Assembly: GCA_027886185.1 (NCBI GenBank) | Contig: WOAB01000723.1 | Span: forward strand, 1,116,001-1,180,000 | Direction: 5' to 3' | Length of the DNA: 64,000 nt | Source: Rheum nobile | Taxonomy: Eukaryota > Streptophyta > Magnoliopsida > Caryophyllales > Polygonaceae | Shown here: positions 1-11,167 of the stretch, one piece after another | Layout: every line of letters begins with the position of its first letter | How positions within the stretch are numbered: position 1 is the stretch's first letter | Translations under genes and position numbers: made by a program | Notes under the pieces: generated by a model | What the model was told of the DNA's origin: nothing | The model's input: the letters and a program-made list of their open reading frames with translations, nothing else | Database searches by the model: none

Positions 1-1
1 T

Positions 2-3000
2 AATGAAGTTTGTTATGCTTGTACCAAAGGTAATCAGGTGAGGTCTTCGTTCAAATCCAAGAAAAAGGTAAGCACAACTCTTCCTTTGGAACTAATCCAC
101 ACGGATCTTTGTGGGTCTATGCACACAAAGAGTCGTGGTGAGAATCTATATGTCTTTGTTATTGTTGATGACTTCTACAGGTATACATGGACCCTCTTTC
201 TATCCTCGAAGGACGAAGTGTTCGTTGAGTTTGAATCTTGGCTCAAGTCTGTCGAGAAGAGTCTAGGACAGTCTCTTAGTTCCATTCGATCTGATCATGG
301 GACAGAATTTGAAAACTCTCAGTTTCTATCCATCTGTAGGAACAATGGCATAAGTCACAATTTCTCAGCACCCAGAACTCCGCAGCAAAATGGTGTTGTG
401 GAAAGGAAAAATAGGACTCTGGAGGATATGACGCTCACATTGCTTATTACTAGTGGTCTTCCAAAGAGCTTTTGGGTTGAAGCTTTGAATGTCGCTTGTT
501 ACGTGCTGAACAGGGCAACCATTCACTCGCTGCTGAACAAGATTATTTATGAACTCTTAAGGGGAAGAAAGCCTAATGTCTCTCATCTGCGAACTTTTGG
601 TTGCAAGTGCTTCATCCACAACAATGGGAAAGAATCCCTTGGAAAGTTTGATCCGAGAAGTGATGAAGGCACCTTTGTAGGATATTCTCTCCACAGCAAG
701 GCCTACAAAGTTTTTAACAAGAGGACAAGAAAGGTGGAGGAAAGCATTCATGTGGTTTTTGATGAATCGGTTATGGCTGGTAACAATATGCAGGAACTAA
801 TGACTGGTGTTCCCTCGAATACTAGTCTCTCTGAGGAAGACAACTTTCAACTTGTGGAAAGCAGTGCCATAGATGTCGTTCCCAATAAAGATATGAACGG
901 TGTATCTCCTGATCAAGACAGTCATGATGATTCATCAACTCCAAGGACTCGAGACTCTACTGGTAACGTTGAGTCAGATGAAGGTGCTCAGTCGTCTGAT
1001 TCTTCTTAGGTCCCCTAGGAGGACCAAAGCCAAAGTCCCGATGTTGTTGGGACAATTGAGGAAAGTCCAGTTGTTGAGGGGACAGTTGTTGATAGTACCA
1101 GTGTTGGTAATGATATTTCTGATGACTTTGATCTCTCCACTCTGCAAGTGAGAAACTACCAGCAAAAGAATTCTCATCCAGTGCATCAAATCCTAACAGA
1201 CTTTCGAAAGGGAATTCCTCATAGTACGCATTCCTCTCTGTAAAATTTATGTGCTTTCAATTCTTTTCTCTCTCTGCAAGAACCCAAAACTATTGGAGAA
1301 ACATTAAAGGATTTGGACTGGATAAATTTCATGTAAGAAGAGCTTCATCAATTCGAAAGGAATAAGGTTTGGAGGCTCGTCCCTCTTCCAGGGAACATAA
1401 CTGTGATAGGAACCAAGTGGGTGTTCAGAAATAGATTGGATGATTATGGGCAAGTCACAAGGAACAAAGCAAGGTTGGTGGTGAAAGGATATAACCAGCA
1501 GGAAGGAATCGACCAAGGTTATTAAAATCGGGATTTTAGGATCGGATCACAGGGGACCATCTGGATCGGATCGTAAAGTCATAAGATATCAAATAAAAAT
1601 TAATTTAATAATAAAATATGAACGTCATTTAACAAAAATATAAATAGATATTTAAAATTTTAAATATAAAACTTTAGAACATTGATACAATGGACCATTG
1701 ACTCACCGAAACTCAAGCCATATACACTATATTGTCAAAACTAATTGGATTTAGGACATGCGTAAATAAGACATGAAGATTTTGAACAATCATTATTAGG
1801 GTTGCTTTAGTTTTTTATCATGCATGAGTGGAATTTTGGGATTTCGAGCGTGACTATATAGGAAGGATGTATATATGGAGAGAATAAGTATGAGAGGTAG
1901 AAATTTGGACAAATTGGGCTCTCAAACGGGGTGTTAGTAGCTCGTAGAAGTTCAACGTTAGGATCTTACTGGGATCTTAGAATCATAAGATTCTACTGAT
2001 CCTTTGAGATCTTGTAAGATCTAGAGTTAGATTTTGACATTAATAGATTTTAGTAATAGATCCGGATCAGACACCCTATCTTGGATCGTAAAATCTTAGG
2101 ATTTTAAGATGCGGATCTAGATTTTAATAACCATGGAATCGACTATGACAAAACCTTTGCTCTTGTTGCTCGCCTGGAAGCCATATGACTACTCATTGCA
2201 TACTCAGCTTTTCATGGCTTCAAACTGTAGAAAATGGATGTAAAGATTGCCTTCTTGAATGGTGTTCTCAAGGAGGAAGTCTATGTGGAGCAAACCCCTA
2301 GATTTGAAGAAGCATCTCAACCTGATCATGTCTAGATTCTTGACAAGGCGTTGTATGGTCTTAAGCAGGCTCTCAGGGCCTGGTATGATAGGCTCTTTTA
2401 GTTCCTCTTGTCACATGGATATGTTTGTGGGAAGGTAGATAAGACTAAGTTCATCCTGAAGGAAGGAAAGCACACTATGGTTGTGCATGTCTATGTAGAT
2501 GACATCATCTTTGGGTCTACAGGTGACAAACTGGTTAAAACATTCTCAAGTCTTATGGCCGGTGAATTTGAGATGAGCATGGTTGGGGAACTGAAGTTCT
2601 TCTTGGGTCTTCAAGTATCACAGGGAGAAGATGGAACAAGAGTTCATCAACAGAAGTACCTTAGGGAGTGTATCAAGAAGTTTGGAATGACCGATGCAAA
2701 TCCCTTCACCACTCTCATATCTCCCAACAATCCAATGGGAAAGGACGAACATGAAAAGGGATTTGATCAAACACTTTATCGAGGAATTATAGGTTCGCTC
2801 CTTTATCTCACTGCTAGTAGACCTAATATTATTTATAGTGTGTGTCTATGTGCTCGATTTCAGGCTGATCCCAAGGAGACACATCTCAAGGCAGTGAAAA
2901 GGATTCTGAGATACTTGAAGGGGTCAAATGATCTTTGTCTGTGGTATCCCAGGGGATGCAACTTTGATCTGGTTGGATACATAGATGTTGACTTCACAGG

Positions 3001-3436
3001 GAACAAAGTGGATAGAAAGTCTACATCAGGAATGGCTCAATTCCTTGGACCATGCTTAGTTTCTTGGGGATCGAAAAAGCAAAATTCAATTGCTTTGTCA
3101 ACCGCAGAAGCCGAATACATAGTCGTCGCAGCTTGTTGTACTCAACTCCTATGGCTCAAGCAACAACTCAGTGACTATGGTATTCTTCTTGACTCAGTTC
3201 CCATTCTATGTGACAATACTAGTGTTATAAATATCTCCAATAATCTTGTACAACACTCACGTACCAAGCATATTGAGATAAGACATCACTTCTTACGTGA
3301 TTGTGTGGAGAAAGGGTTGGTTTCCATGGACTTCTGTGGAACCAAGGATCAAATCGCTGACATTTTCACCAAGGCACTCAATAGGGAACCCTTTGAACAG
3401 TTTCGCATGAAACTTGGTATGATCTCTCTTAACTAA
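2..3436 (+). pseudogene. copia-1 pol (integrase, RT, RNase H), degraded
   Basis: This is the C-terminal two thirds of a copia polyprotein, entering from the left edge at the end of the GAG-pre-integrase zinc finger (CYACTKG). The integrase core is recognisable by LIHTDLCG, RSDHGTEFENSQF and PQQNGVVERKNRTLEDM, which carry the D,D-35-E residues. The frame stops at 1007-1009. Downstream reading towards the RT contains further stops, for example after 1240 and near 1335. The RT is split by an insertion at 1514-2134. Beyond 2144 there are additional stops until an open stretch at 2408-3436, which holds the RT YVDD box and an RNase H domain ending in FEQFRMKLGMISLN. The element cannot encode a functional polyprotein. 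Confidence 0.9.
1514..2134. mobile_element. Mutator-like non-autonomous element (621 bp) inside copia-1 RT
   Basis: The element interrupts the RT reading frame exactly. The 9 bases GGAATCGAC occur at 1505-1513 and again at 2135-2143. The ends are inverted repeats: AAGGTTATTAAAATC at the left, and on the opposite strand ATGGTTATTAAAATC at the right. A 9-bp TSD is the hallmark of Mutator-like elements. The interior is AT-rich and non-coding. Near both ends it is packed with GATC, GGATC and AAGATC motifs. No transposase is present. Confidence 0.88.
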
Positions 3437-4284
3437 ATGTTTATATGTTTTGTTCCCTCGATGATTGGCTAAAATACTTGGTAAATTGCTTTAGTGTAAG
3501 TGTGGTGTCTTGATTTACAATCTCTCCCTTGATCATTGTATGAATAACATGCTTAGCTTTCTGCTTGTACTTCCTTAATTTGCAAATTTCTTACATGATC
3601 ATCTATGCTTTCATATAATACTTGGAACAGCTTTATTTCGCCTAAAAGAGACAACTTGATGCATTGAGCCCTTATTATAAGCCTAAATGATTGTTGACTC
3701 TACAACTTACCCTAGCCAAATTGCATCATGCTTGATGCTCCCTATGAGCCCCTCTAATCATCCACAACTAGGAGCCTATTTTCATGATTAAACATTATTA
3801 AAAATTCTCGTATATTTTTTTATGTGATGTTCTTTGTACCCTCTCTAGTAACATTACACCTGCATCACACCCTTCTACTTTTTTGGAAAGTCAAGAAGAC
3901 GGATCGTCGCCTCTGTGGTCTGTGGTTAAGATTTGACATGTATGAGGGTGTAATGATGGCCTACAACTGCTTGGGAAGTGTTATGTGCATTTAGGGTTGA
4001 TGTGATGGCCGCATGTTGTTTGTTGTGCTCGAGATTTTGTGGGCTTTGATGGATTTGGACAGAATCTTTCACAAGATTTAATTTTGGAAGGTGAAAATTT
4101 GGTTGTGATCTTTGGAAAAGATGGAAGGAGAAGATATTGTGTGTTATCTTTGGCAACCGAAAAGATTTGATGGGGTTCTATAAATCCGGCATCTCCAAGG
4201 TAACTTTTCTTCACCGCTTTCAATTACTTCTCATGTCTCCAACTCTCTTGCATTCTCTCTCTCAACTCTCCCCAAGCTCCACAA
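3437..4284 (+). other. copia-1 non-coding spacer between pol and the env-like ORF
   Basis: No ORF of interest is present. The spacer is alignable by eye with the region after RNase H in copia-2 (14625-15330) and in copia-m (minus strand, 36340-37190), sharing GAGCCCCTCTAATCATCCAC and the GTTGACTCTACA segment. It is part of the element rather than host sequence. Confidence 0.75.
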
Positions 4285-5782
4285 ATGGCCTCTCCATCCA
4301 ACATCCCCATTGAAGGCGTCGAGGATCTTCAAAGCCTCCTTAGCAAACTCTTTGCAATGGGTATTGATCCCTTAATCCTCATCGCCATCGCGCAAGCCAC
4401 CCTATCCACCTCCTCTCTCGAAGCCCCCAACCCTTCACAAACAACCACCGCCACCAATGTCGTCTCACCTTCCACCTCGCCTTCACCCGCCAACCTCATA
4501 GTGATACCCTACGTTGCCCCAAAATCACCCTCATCACCTCCTGCTGCCGCAAACCCTAACCCTCACGCCCTAACTGACGTCTCCTCCAACGAAAAGGAGG
4601 AGGTACAGTCTTCACTCACCCACCCTACTCAACCTGAGATGGAGACAGAGGAGTGTCTCGGCAACGCCGACCGCGATGGAGTTTCACGCTGCTACCACGG
4701 CCCAAATCAAAGGGGTTGTGCGAAATTTAGAGAAGGAGTTGGTTGAGGATGAGGCTGAGGCATTGCCGCCGAGGGAACTTAAGTTCTCTGGCAGGGTCAA
4801 AATGGGTTGCCCTCCCAAACACAAGACAAGGGCCCAAGCCCAAGCGGCCAAGGCGATTCTGGTGAGCTCGGACCACGAGTTTGAACAAGTGTCTGAGCGC
4901 AACCCCAAGCACGCCAAGGTGTTCGCGGCTCCTGTTTTCAAGAGCCAACATCGCCAAGGGGCAAAATTTAAGGCGAAGGATGAGTTGGACGAGGTAAAAG
5001 ATATGAGTCACAAAGGGATTGTGAGGGAACTGTTGTTGGATCCTGAGTTCCTGAAGAAAAACGCATTGGGGAAAATCGTCTCGATTCTACAGGCTCAGAA
5101 GTGGGATACATTGTTTGTTGAGGCGGAGTCAGTTGATGAAGACAGCTACGGGCATTCTACTCCACCTTCGTCATTGAGGTCTGACCCCATGCAATTCTGG
5201 GCAGCTACGTACATGTTGGAGGGCACAACTCATGTGTTCTCTAGGATGGAATTAAGCCTCATTCTGGGGGTTCCTCATTCTGGCCATGACGAGTATCCGA
5301 ATGGGCATTGGCCAAAGGATTTTCCTTACCAGGAAGTGGTCCACCGGGTTTCTGAAATCTCCTATCCACCCAAGTATGGAGCTTTAGATACCTCTTCCAT
5401 GTCTGTTGTGAACAAGGTATTGTTTCATTACCTAATCTGCAACATCACCCCAAGGGAACAAAAGAGGAACAAATTGTTGATCTTGGATGTGGTCCTTCTC
5501 GCCAAGCTCCTTGATAAGGAGTCTATCAATGTGCTTAGAGTAATGATGCAGCATATGGCTCATGCGAGAAACATTGATCGTCATGCCTTATCGTATCCCA
5601 GCATTGTCAAGAAAATCTTGGACTACCACAAGGTGTACAACAGGGAAACTAAAAGCTTTGCCTTTTCCCGTAGTCTAGATGTGATTAATCTTCACAAGAT
5701 GCAGTTTGTTCTCAAGGAAGGAGTTGGCTGGGTTAAGGTTGAGCCTGAGCCAGTGGTGGATGTTCATGGAGGAAGTGCGTGA
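4285..5782 (+). pseudogene. copia-1 env-like / extra ORF downstream of pol, frameshifted
   Basis: Two overlapping open frames, 4285-4746 and 4676-5782, together cover about 500 codons on the element's sense strand. The first starts MASPSNIPIEGVEDLQ and has a Pro/Ser/Thr-rich stretch. The second carries a basic segment and then a globular part (MQFWAATYMLEGTTHVFSR, then LLILDVVLLAKLL). The frames differ by one base, so one indel near 4680-4740 separates them. The position matches the extra ORF of SIRE-type copia elements. The globular part resembles the 'putative plant transposon protein' domain found in such ORFs. I see no clear signal peptide or transmembrane span, so calling it an envelope would be unjustified. 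Copia-m retains only the C-terminal part (29337-29594) and copia-2 a shorter trace near 15415. Confidence 0.65.
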
Positions 5783-6270
5783 TTTGATTGCTCTTCATAC
5801 TTCATCTCCCTCTGTAGGCATTGATGGTGCTTGATTCGTCTTTCTCAGGCTAACCAATCCTTGCTTTTGTTCCCAACACATCTACTCCTTAGCTGCTTTG
5901 CTTTTCTTTGTTTTTGTTCCTTGAGTTTGCCTTGTTTGGCATGTTGATCATGTTTGCTTATTTTGCTTATTTTGTTGTTGTCTGTGCATTTGTCTTTGCT
6001 TGTTTATTCTATATTAATGAAAAAGGGTTTGGTTGTTTATCAAGATGTGTTACCTTTTCTTCTGCAATTCTCTTTAGTTTTTTATGATGCCAAAAGGGGG
6101 AATAAGACGAATAGTCTAGCTAAGGGGGAATTTATCATGTTTTCATTGTTATTGTCTCTCTAGGGGAACTATATTGTCTTAAAGGGGAAAACGTTCTTCA
6201 TGCTACTGTCTTTATCTCAAGTATGTGTTATTTTGTCAAGGATGTTTGTCACTATCAAAAAGGGGGAATT
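5783..6270 (+). other. copia-1 3' untranslated region with polypurine tract
   Basis: This is a T-rich non-coding stretch with repeated AAGGGGGAA-type purine tracts near 6093, 6125, 6183 and 6259. The last, CAAAAAGGGGGAA at 6257-6268, lies two bases from the LTR start and is the expected plus-strand primer. The upstream tracts resemble extra polypurine tracts, and the same arrangement is seen in copia-2 (15819-15992). Confidence 0.75.
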
Positions 6271-6614
6271 TGTTGAATTCCTTGGTTTTGATGGTAACAA
6301 CATTCAACTAATATGGTGACTAAGTGTTTCATGAACAAACAAAGATGTCACAGGGAACGATTGGCAGCGCAGTAATGCAGAGGGAACAAAGAGTTTTCTA
6401 AACACTTTGTTACCTCCAAAAGAACCTCACTGTCATAACAAACATCAAGCTGCGATTATCATAAGGAAATCAAGCATGAAGATAATCCTTGAAGATCATG
6501 CGGTTGGAAAAGGAAAGTCGGTGTGATCACGCTAACTAGAAGATTTGGAGAGAGAATATTTTATCTTATCTCGGTTATATTATTTTAAGCGATCTTTCCT
6601 TATAGATAATATAT
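6271..6614 (+). repeat. copia-1 3' LTR, left part
   Basis: It starts TGTTGAATTCCTTGG directly after the polypurine tract. It matches the copia-2 LTR start at 9998 but is more diverged. It is interrupted at 6614 by TRGAG-1 (TSD TATAT at 6610-6614 and 20017-20021) and resumes at 20017. Confidence 0.88.
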
Positions 6615-8908
6615 TGTAATAACCCCTAAAAGTCCCGAACTGTCGTTTTGTAAGAAAGATGTGAACAAGAGTTCATTTCTGCAATCTCTGTAATAGTCTG
6701 TTGAACGAAATATTATACGTTTAATAAGATTTCGGGTCATAATGTATTTAGGAATGCTAAAAATATAATTTAGCATGTCCTCGAACGAGACCCGTAACCA
6801 AAGGTCAAGAACCGCGAGCACGGCGGTTCCGCGACCGCGGGATGAAAACCGCAAGAACGGCGATTTCGCGACCGCAGGTTGAAAACCGCGGGAGCGGTTT
6901 CGTCCAGGGGAACCGCAATCGCGGCTATGAATACCTGACTGCGGAAATCCCCATGTTTGTCTTCTTCCTTCTTTCCCGAGCGGCATCGCTTCAATTGCCG
7001 GCGTTTCGCCGGTGGGGTAGGTGAACCGCTTGGGTTGCCGGAGTTGAGGCTCTTCTTCCCCTATATAAGGAGGTCGTGGCAGCCCCAATTCTTCATCCAA
7101 AGCAGCTGCAATCTATCTCTCTCCCTCGCTCGTGTTTTCGTCATCGCCGGAGTTCGCAGTCGTCGTCGGAGTGTCACCAGAGTTCGTTTCGTGCCTTGTG
7201 GAGCCCGGGAAGTGGTGGTCATGGTGAGCTTTAGTCCAAGTTGAGAAGTCATTGTCGTCGTCATTGATAAGCTCGAGTCCGCCTCCAAAACCATCGTCGG
7301 AAGGGAGAACCGCAACCGCGGGTATGAAATTCCGCGACCGCGGCTCTGTCTAGATTTCCACGACCGTGGCTTGCTTAGCAAACGTGATCATGGCTTTGGC
7401 AACCATGGTCGCGGCTTAGGCTTTTTCCCTTCGTTTGTTTCGTTTATTCGTTCCGTTCGTATCTTCGTCTCGTATCGTATCTAACTTAGGGTTCCGTATT
7501 ATATCCCGTCGTCGTCGTAGGAATCCGTACTTAGATTCAAGTCGCCAGATCTCGGAACCCGATCTCTTCGATTCGTCTAGACTAAGGCAAGTGGCGGTTC
7601 GCTCTTGCTCATTATTCCATATTTCCCTTGATTATCAATTATTTGATTGTTAATTAAGATGGGATAAAAGTTGTTGTTTTCTGTTTGGGAACAGATTTAA
7701 TAAAACAATGTGTTAAAATATGAATATATAATAGGTTGTATATATTGCCTGAAACAACGCTATTGCACATGATATTACCGCAATGGTTTTGGTGTGGATT
7801 TAAATGTGAACTTAAATGCTAGTTTAGCACGAGTATTCGTAGGAACGCTAATTCCTTATGAGGATTAGTCGTTTCTTTATAACTTTGGTGTTAGGAAGTA
7901 AGTGCCCTAACACTCTTTTGGTCATGACCTATCCCTATCCGAATATAGGGGTGGTGCACTCAGCTGGTGCCAATCTTCAGGAGGTATTCCCAATCTTTGG
8001 GATTTATTCCCATTCTATATCTCATTGCGAGATGTGAAATTAAAAGCTTCAACGTTAATGTGCATTTTGGAAGTAAATAAGATAAGTGTCGTTGTGCACA
8101 TAATTAATATACCCTCGGGCGAGGAGTACAACGTGGAAACCGCCCGGACTCTTGTTAGAGTAAGTCCTCTTTCCAATCTGGATTCGCATTACGCGGTGAG
8201 GTTGGTCGTGGACCCAATTAATCAAGGTCGTGTTTTAAAACTTGTGTGTGAAAACTTAACGTTCCCAAACATTTGTCATACGTTTCCTATAAGACTCATT
8301 TCCTTTGGAGTCTTCTTTTCATTGCATACCTTATTTTATAATTCCGTGAAAGTTTCGGGTTATGTATCGTTCCTTCGGTTATTATTCGAGGGACAATGAT
8401 AGTAAACGGTTACAATCACTTGAACCATTCTGTTTGTACCCTTGCATAGTCTAACCAACCGGGTTTTATTCCTTGCATGGTTGGATGGTGTCATCCGTCC
8501 TATACGGCACATCAATGGTTGGTCCCCGAAGACTTGAAGTAACCAATCGAAGAAGAGGCTTGCAGTTGAAGATTTAAGTGACAGTGTTTTAAGGTTGTTA
8601 AGTATTACTTTAATATATATTCCTATAACCAAGTCATGTAATAGGGTTTATTACGAAAGTCTTCCGCTGTAATTTAAAAGTCTTCCGCTGTAACTTCACT
8701 CTATTGTAAAGTCGTCATTCTCATTTAAAGAGAGATCTTTTAATAAAAGGTTTAGTTTCATTTAAAATGTCTTCCGCTGATTAATATTTCGTTATTTAAT
8801 ATACTTATTTAAGCTTAATTGTTCTGATTAAAGCCTAGGGTGACTTTGGACAGTAACGTCTGAGGTCACTGGCGTGTGGCACTACCGACATAAGTCGGGG
8901 TTGTTACA
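6615..8908 (+). repeat. TRGAG-1 5' LTR (2294 bp)
   Basis: It runs from TGTAATAACC to GGTTGTTACA. It includes a TATA box (CTATATAAGG, 7061-7070) with GC-rich dyad motifs upstream (6811-6925) and downstream (7309-7416) of it. Further on is a CGCTAATTCC...GGATTAG hairpin-like repeat at about 7848-7870. The last ~510 bp are duplicated at 19505-20016. Confidence 0.88.
7061..7070 (+). promoter_or_regulatory. TATA box of the TRGAG-1 LTR promoter
   Basis: CTATATAAGG is the only strong TATA element in this LTR. Its position corresponds to TATAAAAG in the TRGAG-2 LTRs (38120-38127, 43494-43501) and the solo LTR (60621-60628). In each LTR it is flanked on both sides by GC-rich dyads. Confidence 0.65.
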
Positions 8909-8912
8909 ATTA

Positions 8913-8924
8913 TGGTATCAGAGC
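8913..8924 (+). other. TRGAG-1 primer binding site
   Basis: TGGTATCAGAGC, complementary to the 3' end of initiator tRNA-Met, lies four bases after the LTR end at 8908. The same site occurs at 40259-40270 in TRGAG-2. Confidence 0.88.
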
Positions 8925-9653
8925 AATGGTTTTAAAATTCTTAGCCTATTGTTAGGTTTGAGAATTTTCAAAAAATTAATTTCGGAACTGTTTTCGACCT
9001 ATTTTCTTTTAAAAAGGAATTTCAAGAATTCTAATATTAGTACTAAATTTAAGATTTTCAAATTGCTTAAGGTTTATGAAATTTAAAAGTAATAGTGTCC
9101 TAATATTAAATGAATAAAATGGTATTCGAAATGGTGTTAAAAGTAATGTTTAAACTCTCTTGTGTTAAGCATTAATTTTCATAATACTTTCATAAAATAA
9201 TACTATAAACGTTTAAAAATTAAGTTTTGTTATAACTTTAAAAGGTATGGTTTGGATTTTGGTAAGAGGTTACAAAGAAATAATAATGTCTTTATTTCAA
9301 GGAAATAACTATATAAATAATGATTTTTCCAAGTTAAGTATATAGGATTTATATGTATGATGTATAAGGTTTAATAATAAGTGGTTTTCAAACTTCTGCA
9401 AGCTTCGAGTTGTTACTTATTCCTTAGATCCATTCTTAGGGATATTGTCTCTCCTTAGGCTTAATTTCATTTAAAGGTTGACATTTCTCCTAAAGTACCC
9501 ATTCTCAAGTAAAGGGAAGAAGATTGTTTTGCGGTTAACGGTGGAGGGTCAGTCAGACTGATATAAAGTTATTAGTTTGGACCCTTATAATTCGTATCAT
9601 AACGTAATTGACTAAGTGTCATGTACAAGTCGGAAAAGTTCTAAACTGGCGTT
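8925..9653 (+). other. TRGAG-1 leader between primer site and gag
   Basis: About 730 bp of AT-rich untranslated leader. It aligns with the leader of TRGAG-2 (40271-40793), for example around TTCCTCTTAGATCCATTCTTAGG-like text at 9420-9445 and 40560-40585. I see no convincing ORF. Confidence 0.7.
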
Positions 9654-9997
9654 ATGGTTCATCAACAGATGGTGAACACCTGATCCATCTACCAAGCAGC
9701 TAAGGACGGTCCTAACAACAGTTCCCGAATTCAGCTGAGGAGTGCTACTCAGCAAGGGGATGACGCGAGATCTGACTCGCATAATAATGACCCAACCCTG
9801 CGGCAAGATGTTCGTCAGGGACAAGTGGACCCTCAAGCTGCGAGGGAAGTTCCACCTCATGCCCCGATCGTGTTGGATGCGATAGTTTGTGGGCAAATAG
9901 TGAGGCAGGTGGTCGAAGTACTAATGTCACAAGGGATACCGCAAGCTCAAGCGGCTCCCAACCCTCAAGTTGCAACTAATGTGGTGAGATGTGAAGG
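9654..9997 (+). pseudogene. TRGAG-1 gag, N-terminal part
   Basis: It begins ATGGTTCATCAACAGATGG, equivalent to the gag start of TRGAG-2 at 40794. A stop appears early (ACC TGA at about 9680), where TRGAG-2 has an arginine codon. Copia-2 interrupts the frame at 9997, and gag resumes at 16917. Confidence 0.8.
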
Positions 9998-10913
9998 TGT
10001 TGAATTCCTTAGGTTTTGATGGTAACAAACATTCAACTAATCTGGGTACTAAGTGCTCCAGGAACAAAGACAGTTGTCTCAGGGAACCATTGCAGCGAAG
10101 GATCGCAGAGGGAACAAAGCTCTGTTCATGTGCTTTGTTACCCCCCAAGGAACTGAAGTGACGAACGAGATCGAAGCTGCGAATGGAAAGAATAAATCCA
10201 GCGTACTGAATTATGGAAACAAAATCATGAAACGCCGCGGTAAAGGATTGAAGTCTTCGGCTCCAAGGATCAAGCCAGATCGAGAAGATATGGAGAGAGA
10301 AGAAGCTCGATTCCTTATCTTAGGGAATCTTTCCTTAGATAAGTGAATTGGAGAGAGAAGAATCATATCTCATCCGATTATATTAATTTCGGGAATTCCT
10401 TCCTTGATTAAAATAGACGGTTGGGATACTATTCCTCTAGCAAACCCTATCTTCCTATAACCTTATTTGGAAAGATCTTATCGTGTTACGATTAGGGTTT
10501 TGCCGTGTTGTATTTAATAGAAGTATGGATTCATTTCTATGTAACCACGACGACGGAAAACAGAGAGAACGAAAAGGAGAAAGAAAAGAAGTGAGGTGTG
10601 TGTAAGTCCTCAAGGGTTGAGTTCGATTCATCGTTGTAGAAGTGTCTTCGAGTATAGCTGGTTGTTTAGAGGTCGAAGTCCAGGATACAAGTGTAATTGA
10701 GCAAGAAATCAATAAGACAAGTACACGCTTCAAAATCCTCTCAAGCGGAAGCTTGAAGGTAGTGGTTTTTCCTTGAGAAGCTAGTTTTGCTGATCAGGGT
10801 TTCCACTATACATCGTGAGTTCGTTCGTTATCTTTCTTGCTGTTTTTAATCCGCTGCATCTTCTGTGGGAACAAAGCTTTTGTTCCCTCAGACGTAACTC
10901 TAACGATCCAACA
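9998..10913 (+). repeat. copia-2 5' LTR (916 bp)
   Basis: It runs TGTTGAATTCC to GATCCAACA and is the same length as the 3' copy. Its sequence is closely related to the copia-1 3' LTR and, in reverse complement, to the copia-m LTRs. Confidence 0.95.
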
Positions 10914-10915
10914 AT

Positions 10916-10928
10916 TGGTATCAGAGCC
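10916..10928 (+). other. copia-2 primer binding site
   Basis: TGGTATCAGAGCC lies two bases after the LTR and is complementary to initiator tRNA-Met. The adjoining segment (10929-10945) is conserved in copia-m. Confidence 0.9.
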
Positions 10929-10975
10929 TGGTGCTCTAGATTGTTCATTTTTTAGTTACAGATTTTGCAGGAAAG

Positions 10976-11167
10976 ATGTCGTCAGGAAATGCCTTGGATG
11001 GAGACTCTCGAGAAGGTGATGTAGATGTGGTTCTCATCACTCAAGTCATGAAGAAGATATGGTCTCGAAGCAAAGGCATTAAGGGTTCGGTCATGGTTCA
11101 CAATGACATGAAGGAGGTTGTCTGCTTCCACTGTTATGACAACGAACACTTCGCCAAAAAACTGCCT
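10976..11167 (+). pseudogene. copia-2 truncated gag (zinc-knuckle remnant)
   Basis: It starts at an ATG about 45 bp after the primer site. The product begins MSSGNALDGDS and reaches ITQVMKKIWSR within about 25 residues, then the knuckle CFHCYDNEHFAKK. The ITQ..KK segment normally lies in the middle of a copia gag just before the knuckle, so the large N-terminal UBN2 domain is absent. An extra A in the run at about 11155-11160 shifts the frame and removes the last knuckle cysteine. Copia-m (48161) has the same start and the same missing domain. Confidence 0.82.

Noticed and set aside
4285..5782. True envelope glycoprotein
   Set aside because: The position fits the SIRE env-like ORF, but I see no signal peptide, transmembrane anchor or fusion-peptide-like segment, so only 'env-like/extra ORF' is supported.
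7153..7653. Small host gene around 7100-7650
   Set aside because: The frames lie inside the TRGAG-1 5' LTR, downstream of its TATA box, and have no domain.
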